From Salinisphaera sp052044135 (GTDB taxonomy: Bacteria; Pseudomonadota; Gammaproteobacteria; Nevskiales; Salinisphaeraceae): DNA of 64,000 nucleotides. Below are positions 1-8,528 of this stretch, in pieces; position 1 is the stretch's first letter; each line of letters opens with the position of its first letter. Both the position numbers and the translations under genes were made by a program. The stretch spans positions 1 to 64,000 of the forward strand of contig NZ_JBQDYF010000010.1 in NCBI RefSeq assembly GCF_052044135.1, written 5' to 3'. The notes below the pieces were generated by a model that made no database searches, was not told the origin of the DNA, and saw nothing but the letters and a program-made list of their open reading frames with translations.

Positions 1-31
1 AGATTGGCTTATCGGTTATGCCGCCGGAAGG

Positions 32-448
32 ATGGGGTTGGTGGACCGTTTACAATATGCGCGTGATCTGAGCGGTGAAGGCGCCCGACTCTTTGGGGGA
101 CGTTGGACCCCGCCGGGTTATCCGGCGATCTATACGGCGGAGCACCCGGCTCTGGCCGGTTTCGAGAAACTGGTGAACGCGGGTGTGGGCGTTAAAAATA
201 GCCCACCGGGGTATCGGTTGGTTGTTTTCTCCATGCCCAGCGACAGCGTTGATCGCATTCAGCGCCAGCCCAATGACTGTATCGCGGTGGGCAAAGCATG
301 GCTCGACGCCAATGAATACCTGGCGCTCAAGGTGCCGTCCGTAGTCGCGCCGTATGCGACCAACGTGATCATCAATCCACGGCACCGGCTAGCCCAGGCG
401 ATCACCATCGTTGATGAGGCAGCCTTCCCTTTCGATTCGCGGCTTTGA
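32..448 (+). CDS. RES-domain toxin-like protein, probably disrupted at its 5' end
   Basis: The product resembles RES-domain toxins, the NAD-degrading partners of Xre/DUF2384 antitoxins. Visible family signs are the DLSGEGARLFGGRW block near residue 12, a Glu in the FEKLVN helix, a Ser in KVPSVVAP, and the NVIINP plus C-terminal FPFDSRL endings. The expected N-terminal Y-R-L element with the catalytic Arg is missing from this frame. It occurs instead in another frame at bases 7-30 (AYRLCRRK). Removing the 25 bases 31-55 would join the two into a typical RES start. I infer a frameshifted or recently damaged toxin. Any antitoxin gene lies upstream, outside the window. Confidence 0.6.
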   Translation: MGLVDRLQYARDLSGEGARLFGGRWTPPGYPAIYTAEHPALAGFEKLVNAGVGVKNSPPGYRLVVFSMPSDSVDRIQRQPNDCIAVGKAWLDANEYLALKVPSVVAPYATNVIINPRHRLAQAITIVDEAAFPFDSRL

Positions 449-732
449 CCACGTGAACCGGCCGGCCGCGTCTACATCGGGATTGCCATGGACTACTCCC
501 GCTTCGGTTGAATCGGGTCTCGGATCCTAGTTCCGTCGGGCATAGCGATTCCGGGCAGGCAAGCGGCCACCTTGTTGAGCGCCTCGGCGATCGGCCCGCT
601 CACCTCATCCAGCACATTCGCTAGAAAGAAATTTGCCGGGAAATTAAACCTCTATTTAATTCAAAACCTTAAGATGCGAATTTGCGACAGACTTTATTGT
701 TTCTTTTCAAACCCCTCCAAAATGACTCGACG
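449..732. other. Intergenic tract beside glmS with a possible gene remnant
   Basis: There is no convincing gene here. On the minus strand, bases 652-493 hold about 52 open codons ending in TAG that read like the C-terminus of a protein but have no start. An AT-only inverted repeat (7-bp arms at 642-648 and 655-661) sits in a locally AT-rich patch, about 615-725, that contrasts with the GC-rich surroundings. The composition break and the gene fragment suggest the edge of acquired DNA next to the glmS 3' end. Confidence 0.4.
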
Positions 733-768
733 CTACTCAACGGTTACGCTTTTTGCCAAATTCCGGGG
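708..768 (-). other. Probable attTn7 target at the glmS 3' end
   Basis: Tn7 and relatives use TnsD to bind the last codons of glmS and insert about 25 bp beyond the stop codon. The glmS end here encodes the conserved RNLAKSVTVE tail, so the binding site appears intact. The expected insertion point is near base 708, within the AT-rich tract. I see no transposon end or tns gene, so this is a target site and not a demonstrated insertion. Confidence 0.45.
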
Positions 769-2559
769 CTGATCCACATCCGTGCCCTTGGCGACGGCGA
801 CGTGATAGGCGAGTAGCTGCAGCGGGATGGTGTAGGCGATCGGGGCGAGGATGTGCGGTACGTGGGGCATGTCGAGCACGGTGATGCCGGGCTCGGTATC
901 GAGGCCGGAATTCTCGTCGGCGAAGACATACAGCTTGCCGCCGCGGGCGCGGACTTCCTGCAGGTTGGATTTGACCTTCTCCAGCCATTCGTTGTTCGGT
1001 GCCACGGCCACGACCGGCATATCTTCGTCGACCAGGGCCAGCGGCCCATGCTTGAGTTCGCCCGCGGCGTAGGCTTCCGCGTGGAGATAGGAGATTTCCT
1101 TGAGCTTGAGCGCGCCTTCCATGGCGATCGGGTACATCGGACCGCGGCCGAGGAACAGGGCGTGCTGCTTGTCGACGAACTGTTCGGCCAGGTGGCTGAT
1201 CGCGGTGTCGAGTTCGAGCACACGGGTGACCGCGGCTTCCACGCCGCGAATGTCCTCGACCATGGCCTTCGCCCGCTCCGGGCCGCGCCCGAGCAGGCCG
1301 GTGAGCATGCGCAGGCACATGAGCTGGGTGGTGAAGGCCTTGGTGGAGGCCACCCCGATCTCGGGCCCGGCGCGCGTCATCATGACCAGGTCGGACTCGC
1401 GTGTCATCGAGGTTTCGGGCTTGTTGCAGATCGCCAGCGTGGTGAGATAGCCGGCGCCGGCGCCGAGGCTCTTGGCGTAGCGCAGCGCGGCGAGGGTGTC
1501 GGCTGTTTCGCCCGACTGGCTGAGGGTGATGAACAGGCAGTTTTTCGGCACCACCGGGTCGCGATAGCGATATTCGCTGGCCAGCTCGACGCTGCAGGGA
1601 ATACGCGCCTCCGCCTCGATCCAGTAGCGGGCGACCATGCCGGCATGGCTGCTGGTGCCGCAGGCCACGATATGGACGGCCTCGACTCGGGCGAACAGGC
1701 TTTCGGCCTCGGGGCCGATACTGGAGGCCAGCACGCCGTCGTCGGAAAGCCGGCCCTGCCAGGTTTCGGCCAGGGCGCGCGGCTGCTCGTGGATTTCCTT
1801 GAGCATGAAGTGCCGGTAGCCGCCCTTTTCGGTGGATTCGACCGAGAGCCCGGATTCCTGCACCGGCCGATCGAGTCTCTGGCCCTCGGCATCGGTGACT
1901 TCGAAATCGGCGGGCGTCAGCGTCACGACATCGCCTTCCTCGAGGTAGACGAAGCGGCGCGTGACCGGCAGCAAGGCGGCGACGTCGGATGCCACGAAAT
2001 GCTCGCCGATCCCCACGCCGAGCACGAGCGGCGAACCGCGACGGGTCGCGACGAGCGTGTCCGGATCGCCGATGGCGACCACGGCCAGGGCGTAGGCGCC
2101 GTGCAGCTCGGCCACGGCGCGCCGCACCGCCTCGGTCAGCGTGGCGGAGGTGGCGCGATAGCTGTCAATGAGATGGGCGACGACTTCGGTGTCGGTTTCC
2201 GACTCGAAGCGATAGCCGGCGTCGCGCAGACGCGCGCGCAGCGCCTCGTGGTTCTCGATGATGCCGTTGTGCACCACCGCGACCCGATCGTTGGACACAT
2301 GCGGGTGGGCGTTGATCTCGTTGACGCCGCCGTGGGTCGCCCAGCGCGTGTGGGCGATACCGAGCATGCCGGGGTTATGCTCGCCCAGCCGCTGGGCCAA
2401 CGCGGCGACCTTGCCAACCGCGCGGGTGCGCTCGATGCGGCCGTTGTCGACCAGCGCCATGCCGGCCGAATCGTAGCCGCGATATTCGAGCCGGTGAAGC
2501 CCTTCGAGCAGGATGGGCGCGACGTCGCGCTGCGCACTGGCTCCCACGATTCCGCACAT
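733..2559 (-). CDS. glmS: Glutamine--fructose-6-phosphate aminotransferase (isomerizing)
   Basis: This cytosolic enzyme makes glucosamine-6-phosphate from fructose-6-phosphate and glutamine, the first step to UDP-GlcNAc for peptidoglycan and LPS. At 608 residues it matches the usual length of about 609. The N-terminal MCGIVG gives the catalytic Cys of the glutamine amidotransferase domain (roughly residues 2-215). Two SIS sugar-isomerase domains follow, and the protein ends with the conserved SVTVE. An AGGAGA ribosome-binding site precedes the ATG. glmU lies 25 bp upstream on the same strand, so the two hexosamine genes are probably cotranscribed, as in many Gammaproteobacteria. Confidence 0.97.
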   Translation of the reverse strand: MCGIVGASAQRDVAPILLEGLHRLEYRGYDSAGMALVDNGRIERTRAVGKVAALAQRLGEHNPGMLGIAHTRWATHGGVNEINAHPHVSNDRVAVVHNGIIENHEALRARLRDAGYRFESETDTEVVAHLIDSYRATSATLTEAVRRAVAELHGAYALAVVAIGDPDTLVATRRGSPLVLGVGIGEHFVASDVAALLPVTRRFVYLEEGDVVTLTPADFEVTDAEGQRLDRPVQESGLSVESTEKGGYRHFMLKEIHEQPRALAETWQGRLSDDGVLASSIGPEAESLFARVEAVHIVACGTSSHAGMVARYWIEAEARIPCSVELASEYRYRDPVVPKNCLFITLSQSGETADTLAALRYAKSLGAGAGYLTTLAICNKPETSMTRESDLVMMTRAGPEIGVASTKAFTTQLMCLRMLTGLLGRGPERAKAMVEDIRGVEAAVTRVLELDTAISHLAEQFVDKQHALFLGRGPMYPIAMEGALKLKEISYLHAEAYAAGELKHGPLALVDEDMPVVAVAPNNEWLEKVKSNLQEVRARGGKLYVFADENSGLDTEPGITVLDMPHVPHILAPIAYTIPLQLLAYHVAVAKGTDVDQPRNLAKSVTVE

Positions 2560-2584
2560 AGCTGTCTCCTGATACGCCTCTGGG

Positions 2585-3961
2585 CTACTGATGACCCGGC
2601 GTGTGTTTCTTCGGCCGCTGCCAGCCGTCGAGGGTGGTCTGGCGGGCGCGTCCGACCGTGAGCTTGTCGGCCGGGGCGTTGCGGGTCAGCGTCGTGCCGG
2701 CCCCGATGGTCGCGCCACGTTCGACCGTGACCGGGGCGATCAGCTGGCAGTCGGAGCCGATGAAGGCGCCGTCGCCGATCCGGGTGACATGCTTGTTCGC
2801 GCCATCGTAGTTACAGGTGATCACCCCGGCGCCGATGTTGACGTCGCGGCCCACCCGGGTATCGCCGACGTAGCTCAGGTGGTTGATCTTGCTGCCTTCG
2901 CCGACGTCGGTTTTCTTTGTTTCAACGAAATTGCCGATCTTGGCGCGATCGGCCACCCGCGTGTCCGGCCGCAGCCGGGCGAACGGGCCGATCTGGCAGC
3001 GGGCGCCGATCGCCGCATGCTCGATCACGGTATGCGAAGCGATCTGGGTGTGATCCTCGATCGTGCAGTGCCGCAGCACGCAGTTGGGGCCGATGGTCAC
3101 CCCTTCGCCGAGGACCACGTCACCTTCGATTACGACATTGACGTCGATAGTGGTATCGCGCCCGGCGCGCAGACTGCCGCGCAGGTCGAACCGGTCGGGA
3201 TCGCGCAGCGTGAGCCCCTGGGCCATCAGCGTCTCGGCCTGGCGCCGTTGGTACAGGCGCTCGGCTCGCGCGAGATCGAGCTTGTTGTTGATGCCCTGGG
3301 TTTCGGCCGCGGTACCGGCCTGGCCGGCCACCACGGCGACACCGTCCACGGCCGCCAGACCGATGCAGTCGGTCAGATAGTATTCGCCCTGCGCATTGCG
3401 GTTGGTCAGCCGCGCCAGCCAGTCGCGCAGGTGGCGCGCCTGGGCACACAGCAGGCCGGTGTTGGTCTCGTGGATATGCTTCTGCTCGCGGGTGGCGTCC
3501 TTGTCCTCGACGATGCCGATCACGCGGTTGTCGTCGTTGCGCAGCACGCGCCCGTAACCGGCCGGGTTGTCGAGCACCACGGTCAACAACGCCAGCTTGT
3601 CCTCGCCCGCGGCCGCGACCAGATGCGACAGGGTCGCGGCCCGTACCAGCGGCACGTCGCCATAGAGTACGAGCACACGCGCGTCGTCCGGGATGGCATC
3701 CATCGCCCGGGCCACGGCATGACCGGTGCCGAGCTGCTCGGCCTGGTGCACCCAATTGACGTCGAGATAGCCCAGTGCGGACTGCACGGCCTGGCCGCCG
3801 TGGCCATAGACGACATGGATCCGCGCCGGCTCGAGCGTCTGGGCCGCTTCGACCACGTGCTTGAGCAACGGCCGGTCGCCCAGCGGCTGCAGCACCTTGG
3901 GCAGGGCCGAATTCATGCGCTTACCCTGGCCGGCCGCCAGAATGACGATATGCAGACTCAT
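2585..3961 (-). CDS. glmU: Bifunctional UDP-GlcNAc pyrophosphorylase / GlcN-1-P acetyltransferase
   Basis: This enzyme carries out the last two steps to UDP-N-acetylglucosamine: acetylation of glucosamine-1-phosphate, then uridylylation. The ATG at 3961 gives MSLHIVILAAGQGKRM, placing the nucleotidyltransferase signature (LAAGxGxRM ... PKVL) at residues 8-24 and a total of 458 residues, close to E. coli GlmU (456). The open frame continues upstream, but that extension is arginine-rich shadow sequence. The C-terminal half is a left-handed beta-helix of hexapeptide repeats with the RAKIGNFVE block typical of the acetyltransferase domain. It lies directly upstream of glmS. Confidence 0.96.
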   Translation of the reverse strand: MSLHIVILAAGQGKRMNSALPKVLQPLGDRPLLKHVVEAAQTLEPARIHVVYGHGGQAVQSALGYLDVNWVHQAEQLGTGHAVARAMDAIPDDARVLVLYGDVPLVRAATLSHLVAAAGEDKLALLTVVLDNPAGYGRVLRNDDNRVIGIVEDKDATREQKHIHETNTGLLCAQARHLRDWLARLTNRNAQGEYYLTDCIGLAAVDGVAVVAGQAGTAAETQGINNKLDLARAERLYQRRQAETLMAQGLTLRDPDRFDLRGSLRAGRDTTIDVNVVIEGDVVLGEGVTIGPNCVLRHCTIEDHTQIASHTVIEHAAIGARCQIGPFARLRPDTRVADRAKIGNFVETKKTDVGEGSKINHLSYVGDTRVGRDVNIGAGVITCNYDGANKHVTRIGDGAFIGSDCQLIAPVTVERGATIGAGTTLTRNAPADKLTVGRARQTTLDGWQRPKKHTPGHQ

Positions 3962-3996
3962 GATGTGGTAATCCCCGAAGCGGCTCGCTGGCGCGA

Positions 3997-6465
3997 CTAT
4001 ACCGCTGAAGCAGTGACCGACGTAAGCGCGGGCTGGCGCTGCAACCGCGCGACCACCCAGTCGGGCAGGGTCTCGGCGGTCCAGAGCGCGCGATGCAGCC
4101 AGTCGAGGCGCTGCGGGTCCGCGAGCAGATCCCGTTGCTCGCGCGCGTTCAGGCCATCCGGGCCGTCGTCCAGCGCGCGCTGGGCCAGTTCGTCGCGATA
4201 GCGCGCCACCTCCGGGTCCAGCCGCCGCGGGCTGCCCTGCAAGCCGACATGCAACGCCGCCAGACCGGGATCGACGACGACATCGGCGAAGTCCGCTGCC
4301 ACGGCCTCGGCCTCGATCTCGATCACCCGGCGCAACTCGGTCGGGGGGTTCCATTCCTCGGGGATGAGTTGCAGCCCGTTGTTACGCATCCATACGCCGA
4401 TATCCACGCGGGACGTGATCACGGTCACCACGGGGGCGAAGAACAGCGGCAACAGGATCGGCAGCAACCAGGGGAAAAAGCCCGGCGTGTAGATATACAG
4501 CACCGCCCCCCAGGCCGCCGCCAGCAGCATGCCCGGCAGATGAAACCGAAGGGCCGCCAGCCATGGCACCTGGGCATCCGCGCGCTGCTGGCTGTTCCAT
4601 TTCACCTGCTTGCCGATCAGCGTCGTGAATACGAACAGCGTATGCGACAGCATGCGCACCGGGGCCAGCAGCGATGTGAGCACGATCTCGATCAGCGTGG
4701 AGCCGATCAGATTGCCGACGCCGCCGAAATCCTTCTGCTGGCGGCGCGCGATGATCATGGCCATACCCAGGATCTTGGGCAGGAACAACACCACCATCGT
4801 GGCGCAGAACAGGCTGACCGCCCAGATCGGCTGCCAGACCGGCCACGACGGGAACAAGGCACCGGGCGAGGGAAAGTAATCCGGCGTGGTGATCGCTTCA
4901 AGCACGGCCTCGGTCGAGGACAACACCAGGAACACGAACCAGATCGCCGCCGAGGTATAGGCCATCACCCCGTTGGCGAACAAGGCCCGGTGCGCCGGCG
5001 CGAGATTGTCCGAAAACAGCAGGCGCAGATGCTGAATATTGCCCTGGCACCAGCGCCGGTCGCGGCCCAGCTCGTCGATGAGCGTGGGCGGCACTTCCTC
5101 GTAGCTGCCGGGCAGATCGTAGGCAATGTACACGCCCCAGCCGGCCCGCCGCATGAGCGCGGCCTCGACGAAGTCGTGCGACAGGATCTCGCCGGACAGC
5201 GCCCCTCGGCCCGGCAAGCGCGGCAACGCGCAGTGCGCCATGAACGGGGCGATGCGGATGATCGCGTTGTGGCCCCAGTAGTGGGCGTTGTCCAGATGCC
5301 AGTAGTGCAGCCCGGCGGCGAACATCCGGCCGTACACGCGCGTGGCGAACTGCTGCACGCGCGCCAGGAAACTCGAGCGATTGACCGCGGTGGGCGGCGT
5401 CTGGATCAGACCCACGCTGGGGTTGGCCTGCATCCGGTCAACCATGGCCGTGAGCGTGGCGCCGACCATGAGCGAATCCGCGTCGAGCACGATCATGTAG
5501 CGGTAACGCCCGCCCCAGCGCCGGCAGAAATCGGCCAGGTTGCCGCTCTTGCGCTTCACGCGGGCCCGGCGCCGGCGATAGAACAGACGATCGAACGCGT
5601 CCAACGAGCGGCAGGTTTCCGCCCAGGTGCGCTCCTCGGCAGCGATCGTGTCCGGCTTGACCGAGTCGCTCAGCACGAAGAAATCGAACTCGCCCAACCG
5701 GCCGGTCGCCTTCAACGACTCGTAGATGGCCGCCAGCCCGGCGAACGTGCGCGCGACGTCCTCTTCGTAGATCGGCATCACGATTGCGGTGCGCGCATGG
5801 TCTGCGGCCGGTGCGGCGTCATCGGCCGAAATGAGATACTTGTCGCCCCGCCAGAGCACCAGAAAACCGGCCATGGCGGTCCAGAAACCGACCAGAATCC
5901 AGGCGAACAACAGTGCCGCCAGCGCCAGGATGACCGCTTCCAGCGGCGACCGGCCCTGATGCGGCAGCGTCGTGAGCATGTAGAAGGTGGCCCCCGCGGC
6001 CGGAAGCGCTACCAGAATGAACAGGAAGGCCTGGCGCAGGCGCACGATGTTGCGTAGCCGGCTGGGAACCGCCTTGGGCAGGCGCCGTCGGCGCTCCATG
6101 CTCGGCATGATGCGGCCGAGAAAACGCCATGGACGGCGATCCATGCTGGCCGGCGACATCGACCAACGACTCAGGCGCGGCATGGACGCACCGCGATAAC
6201 CGCCCCCCCCGATCGCATGGCGCCGCTGCGCCAGCTGCGGGTATGCCGCTTCAATGCGGGCAGCCAGCTCGGCCTCCGCACCTTCGTCGCCATCGCCGGC
6301 CAGCGCCTCGTAGAGTCGTGCGATCGCCTCGGTGGTTGAGGCAGGGGCCGCCGCGGCGACCGCGGCGCGTAATTCGCGCCTGCGCGCCGACGCCAGGTTC
6401 AACCCGGATAGATAGGCGTCGACCCGGCCGAGCGGCGTATCGATAGCTTCGTTCGTACAACTCAC
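3997..6465 (-). CDS. opgH: Glucans biosynthesis glucosyltransferase H
   Basis: This inner-membrane family GT2 glucosyltransferase makes the beta-1,2-linked backbone of osmoregulated periplasmic glucans from UDP-glucose. It has 822 residues (E. coli MdoH 847). Two membrane segments near residues 145-165 and 178-203 precede a cytosolic catalytic domain with the DAD motif at about 328-330, a downstream HDF/E block and an RRWCQGN motif near residue 462. More membrane helices follow. Its ATG overlaps the opgG stop by four bases, so it is translationally coupled to opgG. The position between glmU and the ATP synthase operon is unusual. Confidence 0.95.
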   Translation of the reverse strand: MSCTNEAIDTPLGRVDAYLSGLNLASARRRELRAAVAAAAPASTTEAIARLYEALAGDGDEGAEAELAARIEAAYPQLAQRRHAIGGGGYRGASMPRLSRWSMSPASMDRRPWRFLGRIMPSMERRRRLPKAVPSRLRNIVRLRQAFLFILVALPAAGATFYMLTTLPHQGRSPLEAVILALAALLFAWILVGFWTAMAGFLVLWRGDKYLISADDAAPAADHARTAIVMPIYEEDVARTFAGLAAIYESLKATGRLGEFDFFVLSDSVKPDTIAAEERTWAETCRSLDAFDRLFYRRRRARVKRKSGNLADFCRRWGGRYRYMIVLDADSLMVGATLTAMVDRMQANPSVGLIQTPPTAVNRSSFLARVQQFATRVYGRMFAAGLHYWHLDNAHYWGHNAIIRIAPFMAHCALPRLPGRGALSGEILSHDFVEAALMRRAGWGVYIAYDLPGSYEEVPPTLIDELGRDRRWCQGNIQHLRLLFSDNLAPAHRALFANGVMAYTSAAIWFVFLVLSSTEAVLEAITTPDYFPSPGALFPSWPVWQPIWAVSLFCATMVVLFLPKILGMAMIIARRQQKDFGGVGNLIGSTLIEIVLTSLLAPVRMLSHTLFVFTTLIGKQVKWNSQQRADAQVPWLAALRFHLPGMLLAAAWGAVLYIYTPGFFPWLLPILLPLFFAPVVTVITSRVDIGVWMRNNGLQLIPEEWNPPTELRRVIEIEAEAVAADFADVVVDPGLAALHVGLQGSPRRLDPEVARYRDELAQRALDDGPDGLNAREQRDLLADPQRLDWLHRALWTAETLPDWVVARLQRQPALTSVTASAV

Positions 6466-8252
6466 GGCGTGGCCAGCAGGTAGCTCCAGGTCTCGGTCAG
6501 GCCGCCGCCGTTGGCGTCGGCCAGATAGGCCCGCAGTTCCAGCGGCTTATCGAGGGCACTGGTCGGCACCAGGAACGTAAGTCGCCAACCGCCGGTATGC
6601 GGATTACGCACAGCCTTGATGTTGTTGAGGGTGACATCGCGCGACGCATTGACCTTCGGCTGCACCGAGTTCGCGTCGGTCAGCTTGGAAAGTTCGCCGC
6701 CGACGAAATCGATCGCGACCCGCACCTGATTCTTCTGCTGGCCCGGCTTGACCGCAGCCATACCCACACGTGTGGCCACCGTATGGCCCAGCGAGTTGGG
6801 CACGGCCAGATCGCTCGACCACTTGATGTCATAGGCGAAGTGCAGCCGCTGGCCGGCCTTCACCGGGGCGGCCGGCACCCAGTACAACGAGATATTGTCG
6901 TTGACTTCGCTGTCCGACGGGATTTCCACCAGTTCGAGATGGCCCTTGCCCCAGTCGCCGTCGGGCGTCACCCAGGCGTTGGGGCGCTTCTCGTACTCGT
7001 AATTCAAGTCCTGGTAATGGTCGAACTTGCGATCCCGTTGCATGAGCCCGAAGCCGCGCACATCGTTGGCATCGAATTGATTCATCCACAGCTTCTGCGG
7101 ATTGACCAGCGGGCGCCACAGCCACTCGCCGTTGGCCGACGAAATGACCATGCCATCGGAATCATGGGCCTCGGGACGATAGTCCTTGAGGCGCGCGAGG
7201 CTGTTCTCGCCCCAGGTAAACATGCTGGTCAGGGGGGCGATGCCGAGCTTGGCGATGTCCTTGCGGGTGAACAGCGTTTCCTCGACATGCGTATGCGTGG
7301 CCTTGCCCGGCGTGATGACGAACTTGTAGGCGCCGGTAACGCTCGGCGAATCCAGCAGCGCATACAGCGTCATCTGCTTGGACTTGGCGCCTGGATCGAC
7401 CAGCCAGAACTGGGTGAAGTTCGGAAACTCCTCGCCCTTGTTGGTATTGCCGGTGTCGATGGCCAGGCCGCGCGCGGACAGCCCGTAATGCTCGTTCGCG
7501 CCGAGTGCGCGGAAGTAAGAGGCGCCAAGAAACGACACCACTTCGTCCATCTTGTTGGGATCGCCCAGTGCATGGAGCAGCTTGAAGCCGGCGTATCCCA
7601 GATCGTCGGGCACTTTTTTCTTCAGCGCGTCGCTGGGATAGTTGAAGTCGTTCTTGTCGAACTTGACCGCCCGGGTCTTGCCGTCCTTGATCACGTGAAT
7701 CGTGACTGCGTGATCGTAGTACGAACCCGGGTGATAAAACATGACCTGGAACGGCAGTTTCTGATCGTGCCAGAGGGCATCGTCACGCTTGAAGGTAATC
7801 CTGGAGCGCTGGTCCGCGCTCAGGCTGGTCAGAAACTGCGGGACCTTGGCCGGCGCATGGTAGTCCTTCTTCGACAACGCCTTGGCGCGATCGATCAGCT
7901 GGTCGTAGGAAAACGGGGCGCTGTTGTCGCTCTCATCCGTCGATTTGTTCTGGCCGTTGCTCTGGCCGTTGTCGTTGGCACTCTGGTCCGACTTCTTTTG
8001 CTCGTTCTTTTTCTTGTTGCCGCTCGCCGCGCCGGCCTTGTCGGCCTTATCGCCATCGGGCTTGGCAGCAGTGTCGTTTTTCTGCGCGGACGCACCGGCC
8101 GACTTGCCCTGACTCGAGCCGGCGGCTTGACCCGTGTGAGCGGTCGAGGCATCAGCCGCGACCGCCAGCCCCGGCAGCACGAGTCCCGCACCCAGCAGCA
8201 GCACGCCGGCACAGCGTGCGATACGCCGAGTTTGGATCGAAAGAATGCGCAT
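6462..8252 (-). CDS. opgG: Glucans biosynthesis protein G with a long low-complexity N-terminal linker
   Basis: This periplasmic protein is needed for osmoregulated periplasmic glucan synthesis, probably in branching or export together with OpgH. The 596 residues exceed E. coli MdoG (511). A signal peptide ends near AVAA (about residue 33). It is followed by about 80 residues rich in Lys, Asp, Asn, Gln, Ser and Ala (roughly 34-112). The conserved family domain starts at about SYDQLIDRAKAL and ends with TETWSYLL. The extra segment looks like a disordered, highly charged linker. opgH follows with an ATGA overlap. The 276 bp upstream should hold the operon promoter; I cannot place it reliably. 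Confidence 0.94.
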   Translation of the reverse strand: MRILSIQTRRIARCAGVLLLGAGLVLPGLAVAADASTAHTGQAAGSSQGKSAGASAQKNDTAAKPDGDKADKAGAASGNKKKNEQKKSDQSANDNGQSNGQNKSTDESDNSAPFSYDQLIDRAKALSKKDYHAPAKVPQFLTSLSADQRSRITFKRDDALWHDQKLPFQVMFYHPGSYYDHAVTIHVIKDGKTRAVKFDKNDFNYPSDALKKKVPDDLGYAGFKLLHALGDPNKMDEVVSFLGASYFRALGANEHYGLSARGLAIDTGNTNKGEEFPNFTQFWLVDPGAKSKQMTLYALLDSPSVTGAYKFVITPGKATHTHVEETLFTRKDIAKLGIAPLTSMFTWGENSLARLKDYRPEAHDSDGMVISSANGEWLWRPLVNPQKLWMNQFDANDVRGFGLMQRDRKFDHYQDLNYEYEKRPNAWVTPDGDWGKGHLELVEIPSDSEVNDNISLYWVPAAPVKAGQRLHFAYDIKWSSDLAVPNSLGHTVATRVGMAAVKPGQQKNQVRVAIDFVGGELSKLTDANSVQPKVNASRDVTLNNIKAVRNPHTGGWRLTFLVPTSALDKPLELRAYLADANGGGLTETWSYLLATP

Positions 8253-8528
8253 GAAGACGAAATCCTTTGCTATGACGCGACGCCTGCTAATCCAGGAGCG
8301 CGGCGCGGCCGATCGAGCGTCGTGCCGTGGCCGCAGCCAGCGGTGGGCGGCCTATGACACGCGAAACCCGATGACCGGAAAATGAACGCGACCACCCCCC
8401 AATGGCCGCTGACTGTCATCGTTGTAACCCCAGAATAACCCGAGCCGCGACACGCACGCTGAACCGGACCACCGCGGCCGTCGTCCCGAGCGGCGCAATC
8501 CAGCGCGAAAAGGCGGCACCTCGGTCGG

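Noticed and set aside
853..2661. Long plus-strand open frame of about 600 codons opposite glmS
   Set aside because: It mirrors the minus-strand glmS gene. High GC removes stop codons in the other frames, and the translation is repetitive Gly/Ala/Arg with no domain.
4093..6057. Plus-strand open frame of about 650 codons opposite opgH
   Set aside because: It is a shadow of the clearly recognised opgH; composition is His/Arg/Gln-rich and no motif is present.
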